64,000 nucleotides of DNA from Micrococcus cohnii (GTDB lineage Bacteria > Actinomycetota > Actinomycetes > Actinomycetales > Micrococcaceae): positions 248,001 to 312,000 of the forward strand of contig NZ_JACHNA010000001.1 of the NCBI RefSeq assembly GCF_014205175.1, in the 5' to 3' direction. The notes beneath the pieces were generated by a model that made no database searches, was not told where the DNA came from, and was given only the letters and a program-made list of their open reading frames with translations. Shown here one piece after another: positions 1 to 8,200 of this stretch. Within the stretch, counting starts at the first letter, position 1. The number at the start of each line of letters is the position of its first letter. A program made the translations under genes and the position numbers.

Positions 1-1
1 C

Positions 2-190
2 AGGGACGAAGTCAGCGGGAAGTGGCTCGCGCGCGAGGCGCACGAGGACTTGATGCCGATGTGCCGGGAGCACCATCAGCGGCTTCACCAGATCATGGAC
101 GGACGGAAGGAATTCTTCGGATGGGACAGGCGGCGGGCGACGATCGTGATCGTGGCGCGGATGATCCGGCAGCGACAGGACACGGCATGA
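2..190 (+). CDS. 3' end of a hypothetical plasmid protein, HNH-like tail
   Basis: The reading frame enters from the left edge and ends in TGA at 188-190, so only the last 62 residues are visible. The fragment contains a CREHHQRLH stretch resembling the C-terminal zinc or metal-binding strand of small HNH-type proteins; this is a resemblance only. Its stop overlaps the ATG of the next gene by four bases (ATGA), which supports translation of both and coupling in one operon. The function cannot be stated from the fragment. Confidence 0.5.
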   Translation, partial: RDEVSGKWLAREAHEDLMPMCREHHQRLHQIMDGRKEFFGWDRRRATIVIVARMIRQRQDTA

Positions 191-459
191 GCGCCCCGGC
201 AGCAAGTCGCTGTCACGTCTGTCAACGTCCCGTGACGGTGCGCTGGCACAACCTCGATGGCCGTCATGTCGACCGGGCTGCTTGCCGGGCCTCGGGCGGG
301 GTCGGGGTGTGGTTGTGCGAGACGTGTGAGGACGGCGCGCATCGGCACATGAGGACGACGGGATGCGATGGCCGGGAGGCCGTCGAGGAGCTGTTCCGGC
401 GGCTCGAGAAGCTGCTGGGTGGACCGGCACGCAAGTACACGAGGGAAGGACGCTTCTGA
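187..459 (+). CDS. small cysteine-rich hypothetical protein
   Basis: 90-residue protein. The start at 187 is chosen because its ATG overlaps the previous stop (ATGA) and its own stop overlaps the next ATG (TGATG). It has CHVC near the N-terminus and CETC followed by HRH further on, an arrangement that could hold one zinc ion as a zinc ribbon, and a basic amphipathic C-terminus. Tight coupling on both sides indicates one operon with the DUF4913-like gene. Such small zinc proteins are common in actinobacterial conjugative plasmids; no specific function can be assigned. Confidence 0.6.
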   Translation: MSAPAASRCHVCQRPVTVRWHNLDGRHVDRAACRASGGVGVWLCETCEDGAHRHMRTTGCDGREAVEELFRRLEKLLGGPARKYTREGRF

Positions 460-1268
460 TGGGTTCGCCGTGGGTGGAAGACGACGAGGCTCAGGACTGG
501 GACGACGTCGCAGGGACGGACGGACAGACAGACGGACCGGACGGAAAGGGGACGCCGCTGCCCTTCGTGGACCCAGGGGTCGCGGCGGAACTGGCTGAGG
601 GTGGTCCTCCGCGGTGGATGGGTGTGCGCTGGCGCGAGATCGAAGCCCAGGACCAGTGGGAAGCGTGGAACGCGTTGCGCCGCTGGGTGGACTGGTTCGT
701 ACGCGAGTACCGGCTCGTGACGTCGATCGTTCCGCCGTGCTGGTACAAGCATTCGGACATCACGGCTGAGCTGTACGCGGCGATGTGCATGGAGTACAAG
801 GTCTGGGAAGAGCAGGCTCCGGGTCTGGGGCCGATGATGATGTGGCACCCGCATGTGGAGATGCTGACCGCGCGGCTGCGCCGCATGGTCGATGAGGCCG
901 GGTGCGAGAAGGTCGGCATGCACAAGGAGCCCGAGGCGTACGGGAACCGGCCCGCGTTCACACTGGACTACGACGAGGAGGACTTCACCGCGTGGGCATC
1001 CACGACGCGTGAGGAAGACACTCTGGGGCGGCCGAGCGATGCGGTGCAGTACATCCGCGCGCAGATCCTGAACAGTGACCGGGACGAGGTCGCGGTGTCG
1101 AACCCGGTCGGCCTCGCCCCGTTCCGGCCTCACGAGGGTGTGACGGCTGTGCTGGACGTTGCGTCGTCCACGCCAGCGGAGCCGCGTCTTCGCGTGGAGG
1201 TCTCGAGTTCGGACCCGGAGTTGGCGGTGGAGTGGCAGACGTCGAATGACGGGCGCGACTGGGCGTAA
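459..1268 (+). CDS. DUF4913-like conserved plasmid protein
   Basis: 269-residue protein starting at 459 in a TGATG overlap with the preceding gene. After an acidic N-terminus (about residues 1-35) comes a tryptophan-rich helical region, with WNALRRWVDWFVREY, then PPCWYKH, then WHPHVEML. This matches my memory of the DUF4913 family in actinobacterial plasmids and phages, whose role is not established. The C-terminal 100 residues are low in recognisable motifs. The TAA stop lies in a 14-bp perfect palindrome (1266-1279). The family call is from pattern memory, so moderate. Confidence 0.6.
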   Translation: MGSPWVEDDEAQDWDDVAGTDGQTDGPDGKGTPLPFVDPGVAAELAEGGPPRWMGVRWREIEAQDQWEAWNALRRWVDWFVREYRLVTSIVPPCWYKHSDITAELYAAMCMEYKVWEEQAPGLGPMMMWHPHVEMLTARLRRMVDEAGCEKVGMHKEPEAYGNRPAFTLDYDEEDFTAWASTTREEDTLGRPSDAVQYIRAQILNSDRDEVAVSNPVGLAPFRPHEGVTAVLDVASSTPAEPRLRVEVSSSDPELAVEWQTSNDGRDWA

Positions 1269-1279
1269 ACGATCGTTTA
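1266..1279. repeat. 14-bp perfect palindrome at the operon end
   Basis: TAAACGATCGTTTA is self-complementary and overlaps the TAA stop of the preceding gene. The half CGATCGTTT recurs at 1892-1900 just past the GNAT gene and at 41256-41264 in the res-like region upstream of the resolvase at 41231. It may be a recombinase half-site; this is inference from recurrence only. Confidence 0.4.
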
Positions 1280-1319
1280 TGAATCGCCTCGGACTGCCGG
1301 CGTGACATAGGTTGAGCTC

Positions 1320-1889
1320 ATGACGCCATCCGTCCTCGAGGCCACCGGCGCCGACATTCCACAGGCGGCCCGCGTGCTGGCCTCTGCCTTCGAGGAGTAC
1401 CCGTGGACGCGCTGGACGATCCCTGCCGAGGAGTACTCTGAACGTTTGGAGGCACTGCAAGCGATCTACCTTCGCCACGCTCTCGACCATGGGATCGTGC
1501 TCATCGAGCGCGACGGCCACGGAGTCGCGGCCTTCTTGGCTCCTGGCGCTCCTGTCCCGAGCGAGGCCGACCAGGCACGTATCGCAGTTCTGATGGGCGA
1601 CCGGCTTGCTGCTCTTGTGGCGACCGGACTGCCTGAACACCCGGCTGGCGCGTGGGAACTCGCGACGATTGGGGTGGACCCCGCGAGATGGGGCCAGGGC
1701 GTCGCGTCCTCGCTTCTCTCCGACGGGCTGCGAAGGCTCGATGCGGTGGGGGCCACTACGGTCCTGGAAACCTCCGATCCACGAAACGTCACCCTGTACT
1801 CGCGCCATGGGTTCGCCGTTGAAGTTACGACCAACATTCCGTCAGGACCTGTCGTCCACACCATGCGGCGCCCCGCGCAGCACACTTGA
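1320..1889 (+). CDS. GNAT family N-acetyltransferase
   Basis: 189-residue protein of normal length for a single GNAT domain, which transfers an acetyl group from acetyl-CoA to an amine. The acetyl-CoA loop is visible around residues 120-130 as RWGQGVAS (R/Q-x-x-G-x-G/A), preceded by the beta-4 strand LATIGVDP, and the C-terminal YSRHGF strand is typical. The substrate is unknown; plasmid copies can be resistance enzymes, protein acetylases or toxins, and no cognate antitoxin is next to it. It stands alone between two CGATCGTTT motifs and ahead of an inverted repeat, so it may be separately acquired cargo. Confidence 0.85.
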   Translation: MTPSVLEATGADIPQAARVLASAFEEYPWTRWTIPAEEYSERLEALQAIYLRHALDHGIVLIERDGHGVAAFLAPGAPVPSEADQARIAVLMGDRLAALVATGLPEHPAGAWELATIGVDPARWGQGVASSLLSDGLRRLDAVGATTVLETSDPRNVTLYSRHGFAVEVTTNIPSGPVVHTMRRPAQHT

Positions 1890-1940
1890 ATCGATCGTTT
1901 CTGGCATGGGCGGTGATGGCGTCCCGGTCCTGCCTGAACG

Positions 1941-2008
1941 GGTGTGCAAAAACGCTGGACAGAACCCGGTGAGCCATAAGGCGGAGCGTTCGGCGTTTTT
2001 GGCACACC
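1941..2008. repeat. 16-bp imperfect inverted repeat with 37-nt loop
   Basis: The left arm GGTGTGCAAAAACGC (1941-1955) pairs with GCGTTTTTGGCACACC (1993-2008) with a single unpaired base. It lies between the GNAT gene and the resolvase in a 325-bp stretch (1890-2214) without a recognised gene. A resolvase res site, a protein-binding site or a terminator are all possible. Confidence 0.4.
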
Positions 2009-2117
2009 TGCCGTGGTGATCCTATCGGCCCCTTGGGCGCCCGGCCGGGGGCGGAGTGAGTGGCCGGACGGCGTCGCCTGCCCGGGCGCCCGGGCAGCCG
2101 GGGGCGGGGCAGCTTGA

Positions 2118-2151
2118 GCACCCGCTACGGGTGCATTCGCGTGTGACATGC
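2118..2151 (+). promoter_or_regulatory. operator-like dyad plus TGTGACATGC box
   Basis: GCACCCG (2118-2124) and CGGGTGC (2128-2134) form a perfect 7+3+7 dyad. Eight bases later comes TGTGACATGC (2142-2151), nearly identical to TGTCACATGC boxes upstream of ssb (2909) and the DarB-like gene (5009). It sits about 65 bp ahead of the first small gene of module A. Likely a regulatory region; the regulator is unknown. Confidence 0.4.
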
Positions 2152-2214
2152 GTTCTTGGCGGTGTGGGCGAATCCCTGGTGTCCCAGGAGGGTCTGGCCA
2201 CGAGGAGGCTGTCG

Positions 2215-2325
2215 ATGAGCACGCACACGGATTCTGTCGAGTTGCTGGATGTCGGAGTGTCGGCGGGGATGTGGCTGCCGGAAGAAGACATCGCGTCGTC
2301 GCTGACGAGCTGGGTGTGGTGCTGA
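2215..2325 (+). CDS. 36-residue hypothetical protein upstream of the resolvase
   Basis: Short reading frame with a good Shine-Dalgarno (GAGGAGG, 2202-2208) seven bases before the ATG. It stops at 2325, one base before the GTG start of the resolvase, so coupling is likely. No family recognised. The RBS and spacing are the only support. Confidence 0.4.
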   Translation: MSTHTDSVELLDVGVSAGMWLPEEDIASSLTSWVWC

Positions 2326-2326
2326 C

Positions 2327-2893
2327 GTGGTGGCAATCGCGGGGTACGCACGGGTGTCGACGCGCGACCAGAACTCGTCGCTGTCGACGCAGAAGCAGGC
2401 GCTCGAGGAGCTTGGATCGCAGAAGGTGTTCTGCGATGTCATCAGCGGCTCGAAGTCGGCGCGACCTGGGCTGCGTGCAGCGTTCGAGTGGTTGAGGTCT
2501 GGGGACACGCTGTTGGTGACCCGTCTGGATCGTCTCGGACGGTCGACGGTGGACACGTTGAGGACGGTTGCTGAGCTGGAGGAGCGGGGCGTGCGGTTGA
2601 AGGCCCTCGATCTGGACTTGGACAGCACGACTCCTGCGGGACGGCTGGTGATGCGGACGATGGCGTCCCTGGCCGAGTGGGAGCGGGAGCTGCTGGTCGA
2701 GCGCACGCGTGATGGACTGGCTCATGCGCGGGCGCAAGGTCGGGTCGGTGGTCGGCCGCGGGTGCTGTCCTCCGCGGGAGTGGACGCGGTCAAGGCGGCG
2801 CTGGCGGCGGGGTTGCCGGTGGCGCAGATCGCGGCGCTTCACGGGGTCTCGCGTAGGACGATCACGCGAGTGCGCGCGGGGGAGTACGACTGA
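2327..2893 (+). CDS. serine recombinase (resolvase/invertase), module A
   Basis: 188-residue small serine recombinase starting at GTG 2327. The catalytic N-terminal domain starts AGYARVSTRDQ, with the nucleophilic serine in the RVST motif. The LDRLGRSTVDT and ASLAEWERELLVERTRDGL segments are the family's conserved core and long E helix. The last 45 residues form a helix-turn-helix (IAALHGVSRRTITRV). It should resolve plasmid multimers or cointegrates through strand exchange at a res site. It precedes ssb, the same order as the truncated resolvase at 53799 in module B, so it is part of the duplicated backbone rather than of a transposon. Confidence 0.9.
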   Translation: MVAIAGYARVSTRDQNSSLSTQKQALEELGSQKVFCDVISGSKSARPGLRAAFEWLRSGDTLLVTRLDRLGRSTVDTLRTVAELEERGVRLKALDLDLDSTTPAGRLVMRTMASLAEWERELLVERTRDGLAHARAQGRVGGRPRVLSSAGVDAVKAALAAGLPVAQIAALHGVSRRTITRVRAGEYD

Positions 2894-2908
2894 GGGCGGC
2901 CCGGTGTC

Positions 2909-2918
2909 TGTCACATGC
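2909..2918 (+). promoter_or_regulatory. TGTCACATGC box upstream of ssb
   Basis: This ten-base box is part of a 14-base identity (TGTCTGTCACATGC) with 5005-5018 upstream of the DarB-like gene. A one-mismatch version occurs at 2142. Presence ahead of three successive module A transcription starts suggests a shared operator. Confidence 0.4.
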
Positions 2919-3108
2919 ACGGTCGATGCGGGAGTCGTATCGGTGGTGTCCGGGCCACGGGGGTTCGGGCACGAGCTGAGGAGGAACGCTGATGCGTCAG
3001 AACATCGACCGCGAGAAGACCGTGACCGGGTACGTGGCCACCGCGCCGGAGACCGTGAACACCCAGCGGGGGCAGATGGTCGCCTTCCGTCTGGCCGAGC
3101 CGCAGGAG

Positions 3109-4522
3109 GGTCAAGTCCCTGGAAGTGGTGTAACCGTCTTCGAGGCATGAGAATCAGGCCAGGGCCGGCATCACCTCCGTGCCCATCACGGTGCCCGGTT
3201 CTTGCGTGAGGGGCTCGCGGCAGCGGGCCAGCAGCTCGAGACCGAGGTACCGGCGGCCCTCGGCCCACTCATCCGTCTGCTCAGCCAACACGGCCCCCAC
3301 GAGCCGCACCACGGCATCCCGGTTCGGGAAGATGCCCACCGCGTCCGTGCGGCGCCGGATCTCCCGATTCAGGCGCTCGGCAGGGTTGTTCGACCAGATC
3401 TGGGACCACACGTCCTTCGGGAACGAGATGAACGCGAGGATGTCCTCCCGAGCAGCATCGAGGTGCCCAGCCACGGCGGGCAACCGCTCGGCCACGTAGT
3501 CCAAGAGCCGGTCGAACTGGGCGTGCACCGCGGGCCCGTCAGGCTGGTCGTAGACGCTGTGGAGCATGGCCTTCACCGCCGGCCACATGGCCTTCGGGGT
3601 CACCGCCATCAGGTTCGCGGCATAGTGCGTGCGGCACCGCTGCCACACGGCCCCGGGCAGGTTCGCCGCGATGGCTTCGACCAGGCCACGGTGGGAGTCC
3701 GAAGTCACCAGTCTCACCCCGTGAAGGCCGCGGGCGACCAGATCAGCGAAGAACTCGTTCCACGCCGCGCCTGACTCCGTGGTGGCCACCCGCAGCCCGA
3801 GTACCTCACGTCGCCCGTCAGCGTTGACGCCGGTGGCGACCATGGCCACCGCGTTGATCACCCGACCACCCTCGCGAACCTTCATGGTCAGGGCGTCCGC
3901 GGCGAGGAACACGAACGGGCCGGCATCCCCCAGCGGGCGGTGCCGGAACGCGTCGATGTGCTCGTCCAGCTCGGCGGCCATCCGGCTGACCTGGGACTTC
4001 GAGAGCGAGTCGATGCCCAGCTGGCGCACGAGCTTGTCCATGCGTCGGGTGGAGACCCCAGCGAGGTAGCAGTCGGCGACGACCGTGATCAACGCGGACT
4101 CGGCCCGCTTGCGTCGCTCGAGCAGCCACTCTGGGAAGTACGTGCCGGCGCGCAGTTTCGGGATGGCCACGTCGATCGTGCCGGCGCGGGTGTCGAGGGG
4201 CCGGTGGCGGTACCCGTTGCGCTGTGCGGTGCGGGTATCAGAAGCGGTGCCGTACTCGGCGCCGCAGACCGCGTCTGCGTCAGCGCTGAGCAGGGCGTTG
4301 ATCACGGTCTGCAGCAGGTGGCGCAACAAGTCCGGCGAGGCTTCGCCGATCGCTTCGCGTAGCAGGCGTTCAGGGTCGACAATGTGAGGAGCGGTCATCG
4401 TGGTGATGTCCCTTTCGAGAGTGCTGTGGAAGGTTCACTCGAAGGCTCCCACGGTGACCGCGTCCATGCTGGGGACGGTGTTGGCGGCCGGGGAGGGTTA
4501 CACCACTATCAGGGACTCAACT
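3109..4522 (-). mobile_element. IS256-family element, copy 1 (1414 bp)
   Basis: Terminal inverted repeats of about 27 bp (GGTCAAGTCCCTGG... at 3109 and its imperfect complement ending ...CAGGGACTCAACT at 4522). It is flanked by a 9-bp direct repeat CCGCAGGAG (3100-3108 and 4523-4531), the expected IS256-type target duplication. The transposase is on the minus strand. It is inserted in ssb and is the only one of the four copies with an intact target duplication, so it is a straightforward transposition product. Confidence 0.95.
3154..4398 (-). CDS. IS256-family transposase, copy 1
   Basis: 414-residue DDE transposase of normal IS256 length. Visible landmarks are an N-terminal helical region, the RNGYRHRPLDTRAG segment, the first acidic residue in FLAADALTMK, the second in LVTSDSHRGL, and the glutamate in [14 protein letters not shown] near the C-terminus. 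It is identical in translation to the copies at 41764 and 57018. Intact and probably functional, so a source for mobilising or recombining the other copies. Confidence 0.95.
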   Translation of the reverse strand: MTAPHIVDPERLLREAIGEASPDLLRHLLQTVINALLSADADAVCGAEYGTASDTRTAQRNGYRHRPLDTRAGTIDVAIPKLRAGTYFPEWLLERRKRAESALITVVADCYLAGVSTRRMDKLVRQLGIDSLSKSQVSRMAAELDEHIDAFRHRPLGDAGPFVFLAADALTMKVREGGRVINAVAMVATGVNADGRREVLGLRVATTESGAAWNEFFADLVARGLHGVRLVTSDSHRGLVEAIAANLPGAVWQRCRTHYAANLMAVTPKAMWPAVKAMLHSVYDQPDGPAVHAQFDRLLDYVAERLPAVAGHLDAAREDILAFISFPKDVWSQIWSNNPAERLNREIRRRTDAVGIFPNRDAVVRLVGAVLAEQTDEWAEGRRYLGLELLARCREPLTQEPGTVMGTEVMPALA

Positions 4523-4953
4523 CCGCAGGAGATCTTCGACCGTGAAACCCGCCAGTACCGCGACCTCGACCCGATCTACTACGACGTGCGGATCGGCCGC
4601 GAACAGTTGGGCAAGAACGTGCTCGAGTCGGTCGACACCGGACAGCGCGTCAGCGTGACGGGCAAGTACAGCGTCGAGCCGTACGTAAACCGTGAGGGCC
4701 AGGCCGGCCTGAACAACGGAATCTGGGCTGACGAGGTGTCGGCGTCTATGCAGCACAACACGGTCCAGATGGGGCCGAGCGTCGGCGGCGCACAGGCCGG
4801 ACGTGAGCGCGGGCTGGAGGGCCAGCGCCCGGAGAACGTCGCGGCGGACCCGGCCTGGCAGGCGTCCACGCAGCCGGTCGAGCAGAATCTCGGGATCGAG
4901 CAGGCAGGGCCGGGCATGTCCGGCCCGTCGCGCTAACGACGAGCAGTCCAGTG

Positions 4954-4991
4954 CAGCACCGGTCGGGCCTTCCTAGGTCCGACCGGTGCTG
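4954..4991 (+). terminator. hairpin after ssb
   Basis: A 13-bp perfect stem (4954-4966 with 4979-4991, core AGCACCGGTCGG) and 12-nt loop lie 18 bases after the ssb stop. No long T tract follows (GTTGTG). Likely a factor-independent terminator of the actinobacterial type. Confidence 0.6.
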
Positions 4992-5008
4992 TTGTGCGTG
5001 CGGATGTC

Positions 5009-5018
5009 TGTCACATGC
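5009..5018 (+). promoter_or_regulatory. TGTCACATGC box upstream of the DarB-like gene
   Basis: Second exact copy of the box at 2909, within the 281-bp interval between ssb and the DarB-like gene. Confidence 0.4.
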
Positions 5019-5165
5019 GCTCGGCGCGCTGGCGCCGTACCCGGTGTGTCCGGCCTGAGCGGTCGGGGCTGTCGGTAGGCGGCCCGTCGAATCGCAGGGA
5101 ACCTCGGTGGAGGGGCCGGGCCGGTAACGGCGCACGAAGATCAGCACAGGGCCGTTGGAGGCGGG

Positions 5166-5197
5166 TTGACAGCCCGACGGCAACTGTGGAGTTATGT
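5166..5197 (+). promoter_or_regulatory. conserved promoter-like element of the DarB-like gene, module A
   Basis: TTGACA at 5166 is followed by CTGTGGAGTTATGT at 5184-5197. The 14-base block is identical at 54845-54858 ahead of the module B homologue, where TTGACT sits at a similar distance. Conservation in otherwise diverged upstream DNA marks it as functional. A sigma-70-type promoter is the simplest reading, although the 19-20-bp spacing is long. Confidence 0.5.
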
Positions 5198-5217
5198 CAA
5201 CCACGTCAGGAGAACCC

Positions 5218-8200
5218 GTGGCGCGAAAGAACAAGAACGGACAGGTCGCTGGGCAGCTGTCGCTGTTCGAGGCGTTGGAAGAGCTTGCGGTGGAGCAGGC
5301 AGAAAGGGTGCAGAGCGATGGAGCGGATCGAGATGGAGACGAGCGAGTCCGAGATGCAGGCGTCGAGCGCGACGGTGCAGGCGCAGCGGGAGTGGGAGGC
5401 GGACCCGACGGTGTGGCAGAGGCTGGAGGAGCCGACGCCGTTCGGGGACGTGTCGGTGGATCGGATGGGGCCGTACGCGGACCCGGAGTATCTGGCGGAG
5501 TTCCCGACGGTGGCCGAGGCGTTGATGGAGCTGAGCAGCTTCGAGGGGATGACGGAGGAGTTCGGCCGGTATCTGCGAGCGATGGTCCTGTCGAGGCAGG
5601 CGCAGGCGGCACCGGGTCGGGTGGAGCCGGTGGATCGGGTGCAGTTCGAGGAGCTGTCGGCGCGGGCGCAGCTGGAGGGGGCGGAACGGCTGGAGGCGAT
5701 GGTGAACGAGGTGTTCGCCTGGATGGAGGCGCAGGGGATGGACCCGGGCCGCAACGAACCGCCGACGTTGGTGAGCCAGGAGCTGCGCGAGATGATGCTG
5801 ACGATGCGGAGCTGATTGACGACGGCCCTGCGACTGGCGCCGCAGACGCGGGGCTGGCCGAGGACGAACCCGGGCCAGTCGTTGCAGGTGAGCCGTGGAC
5901 GGGCGGCTCGCGCCGCCCGTCGGGGGTGCAGGCGCGGTTCGCCGCGAATCTGGCCGCACTCGAGGTTCTGGCCACGCTCGAGGAAGAGCAGCGGGCGGCG
6001 ACGCAGGCGGAGCAGGAGACACTGGCCGGATGGTCGGCGTGGGGCGCGCTGCCGTTCGTGTTCGATGACGGCGACGAGCGCGTGAGCGCCGAGGATCGTC
6101 AGCGTGTGCGTGAGCTGCTGGGACCGCAGGGCTGGGCTCAAGCGCGTGCGACGACGCTGAACGCGCATTACACCGACACGGACATCGCGCACGCGATGTG
6201 GGAGGCGCTGGAGAGCGCCGGTTTCGAGGGTGGCCCCGTGCTGGAGCCGGGATGCGGTGCTGGTGAGTTCATCGGTCTGGCCCCGGATGAGGCGCAGATG
6301 GTCGGCGTCGAGGTCGACGAGACGACGGCCAGGATCGCGGCGCACCTGCACCCAGATCAGCAGATTCACGCGGCGGGGTTCGAGAAGACGAGCCTGCCGG
6401 AGGACTCGTTCCATGCTGTCGTCGGGAACGTGCCGTTCGGGGAGTTCTCGCTGCATGACCCGGTGCACAATGCGCTCGGGCACTCGATCCACAATCACTT
6501 CATCGTGAAGTCGCTCAGGCACACGGCACCGGGCGGTTACGTCGCGGTGATGACCTCGACGCACACGATGGACGCCAAGCGAGAGACCGCGCGACGGGAG
6601 ATGGCCCGATACGCGAACCTCGTCGGTGCGGTGCGGCTGCCCAACGGGGCGATGCAGGCTAGCGCAGGTACCGACGTGAAGACTGACGTGCTCGTGTTCC
6701 GTCGACGTAAGCCGGGCGAGGACGTGGACCAGCGTGCCGTGAACGCGTGGGTCGAGCCGGGCCAGATCACGGTGACCGACCGAGACGGCGCGGAGCACCA
6801 GGTGTCGTACTCGAAGTGGTTCTCCAAGCATCCCAACCGGGTGTTGGGCCAGGTGGGGTACGCCAGCTCAGCTTTCGGACCGACGTACCAGGTTGGCGCG
6901 TGGGCGGGTACCGACGTGGTGGAGGAAGTGCGGGCAAGCCTGAACGAGCAGGTCCTCGATGCGCGGCTGGGTGGCAGCCTCGGCTATGACCCGGTCCCGG
7001 CCGTGGAGGTCGACACGGAGGCGGGGTTGCGGTTCGAGCCGGAACCGGAAGCCGAAATCGGTCACATCCGTTACAACGAGGACGAGCGGCAGTTCGAGCA
7101 GTACCGGGCCGGGATGGTCTGGGAACAGGTGCGCGTCACCAAGAAGCTCGCCCCGGAGGCGCGGGCGATCCTGTCCCTGCGGGACAAGGCCACCGAGGTG
7201 CTTGCTGCTCAGCGCAACGGTGCCCCGGAGGCTGAGCGTGAGCGCGTGCGAGCGGAGCTGCGCGAGTTGTGGGAGAGCTACCGGGACCAGTACGGGCCGC
7301 TGGGGCGCGGTAAGGACAAGTTCGGTCCACCGTTGAAGGCGGAGCGGACCGCGCACCTGCGCGAGCTGGAAGCTGAGTGGCGGGACACGCTGCCGCAGGA
7401 CGGCGACGTCGCGCCTGCTGACGTTCCCGTGCCCGAGGACCTGGCTGCCGAGTGGGAAGAGGAGGTTTCGCGGGAGGTCTTCAAGAAGCGCGAACAGCCC
7501 CACATTGCGTGGTTGGCCGGTGATCCGAAGTTCGGGCTGCTGAAGTCGATGGAGGCGTTCGACCCGACAACCCAGAGCGCAGCACCGGGGGCACTGCTGA
7601 CCCGTGATGTCGTCACGCATCGCACGCGACCTGACCATGCGGAGTCGGTCGAGGACGCGATCGCGATCAGCATGGAGGAGACCCGACGGGTCGACCTGGA
7701 CCGTGTCGCGGAGCTGCTCGACGTGGATGCGGAGACCGCACGGGAGCGTCTGAGCGGGGAGGTGTTCGAGGAACCGGGCACCGGCGTGTTGGTTCCGAAG
7801 ACGACGTATCTGTCCGGCAACGTGCGAGCCAAGCTGGCGACGGCGCGGGAGGCGATGGAGACTGACGCCCGGTTCCGGGAGAACGTCGGGGCGCTCGAGT
7901 CGGTCGTGCCGGACGAGATCGCGTTGCAGGACGTGTCCGTGAACGTCGGCGTGCGCTGGATTCCCGAGGAGACCTACCGGCAGTTCGTGTCCGAGACGCT
8001 GAAGGCGCAGTGCCAGGTGCGCCTGAACCCAGGGCCGGATGCGTGGGAAGTCGAGGTGCCCAAGGGCGGACTCGACCCGGCCGTGCGGTACCAGTGGGGG
8101 ACGAAGGAACGGACCCCGGCGCAGCTGATGGTGTCGGCGATGAACATGAAGACCGTGACCGTCACGAAGGACGAAGGCGACGGGGTGCGGGTGAAGGACG

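Larger units (their letters stand above)
2992..4936 (+). pseudogene. ssb: ssb, single-stranded DNA-binding protein, split by IS256 copy 1
   Basis: The 5' part (ATG 2992, Shine-Dalgarno GAGGAGG, to 3108) and 3' part (4532-4936) join in frame once the IS and one target duplicate are removed: ...RLAEPQE then IFDRETRQY.... The joined product aligns along its length with the intact ssb at 54271: OB-fold region with YYDV, GQ/KN, GDRVSVTG and VEPYV strands, then an acidic Gly/Gln-rich tail ending GPSR. SSB coats single strands in replication or conjugative transfer. The insertion falls in the OB fold, about residue 39, so this copy should be inactive. It lies between the resolvase and the DarB-like gene. 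Confidence 0.85.

Noticed and set aside
1941-2008. Inverted repeat after the GNAT gene as an integron attC site
   Set aside because: The ends lack the GTTRRRY/RYYYAAC core sequences, and no integrase of the integron type is present.
264-3268. Long minus-strand frames across the first 3 kb
   Set aside because: Arg/Pro/His-rich translations antisense to the DUF4913-like, GNAT and resolvase genes.
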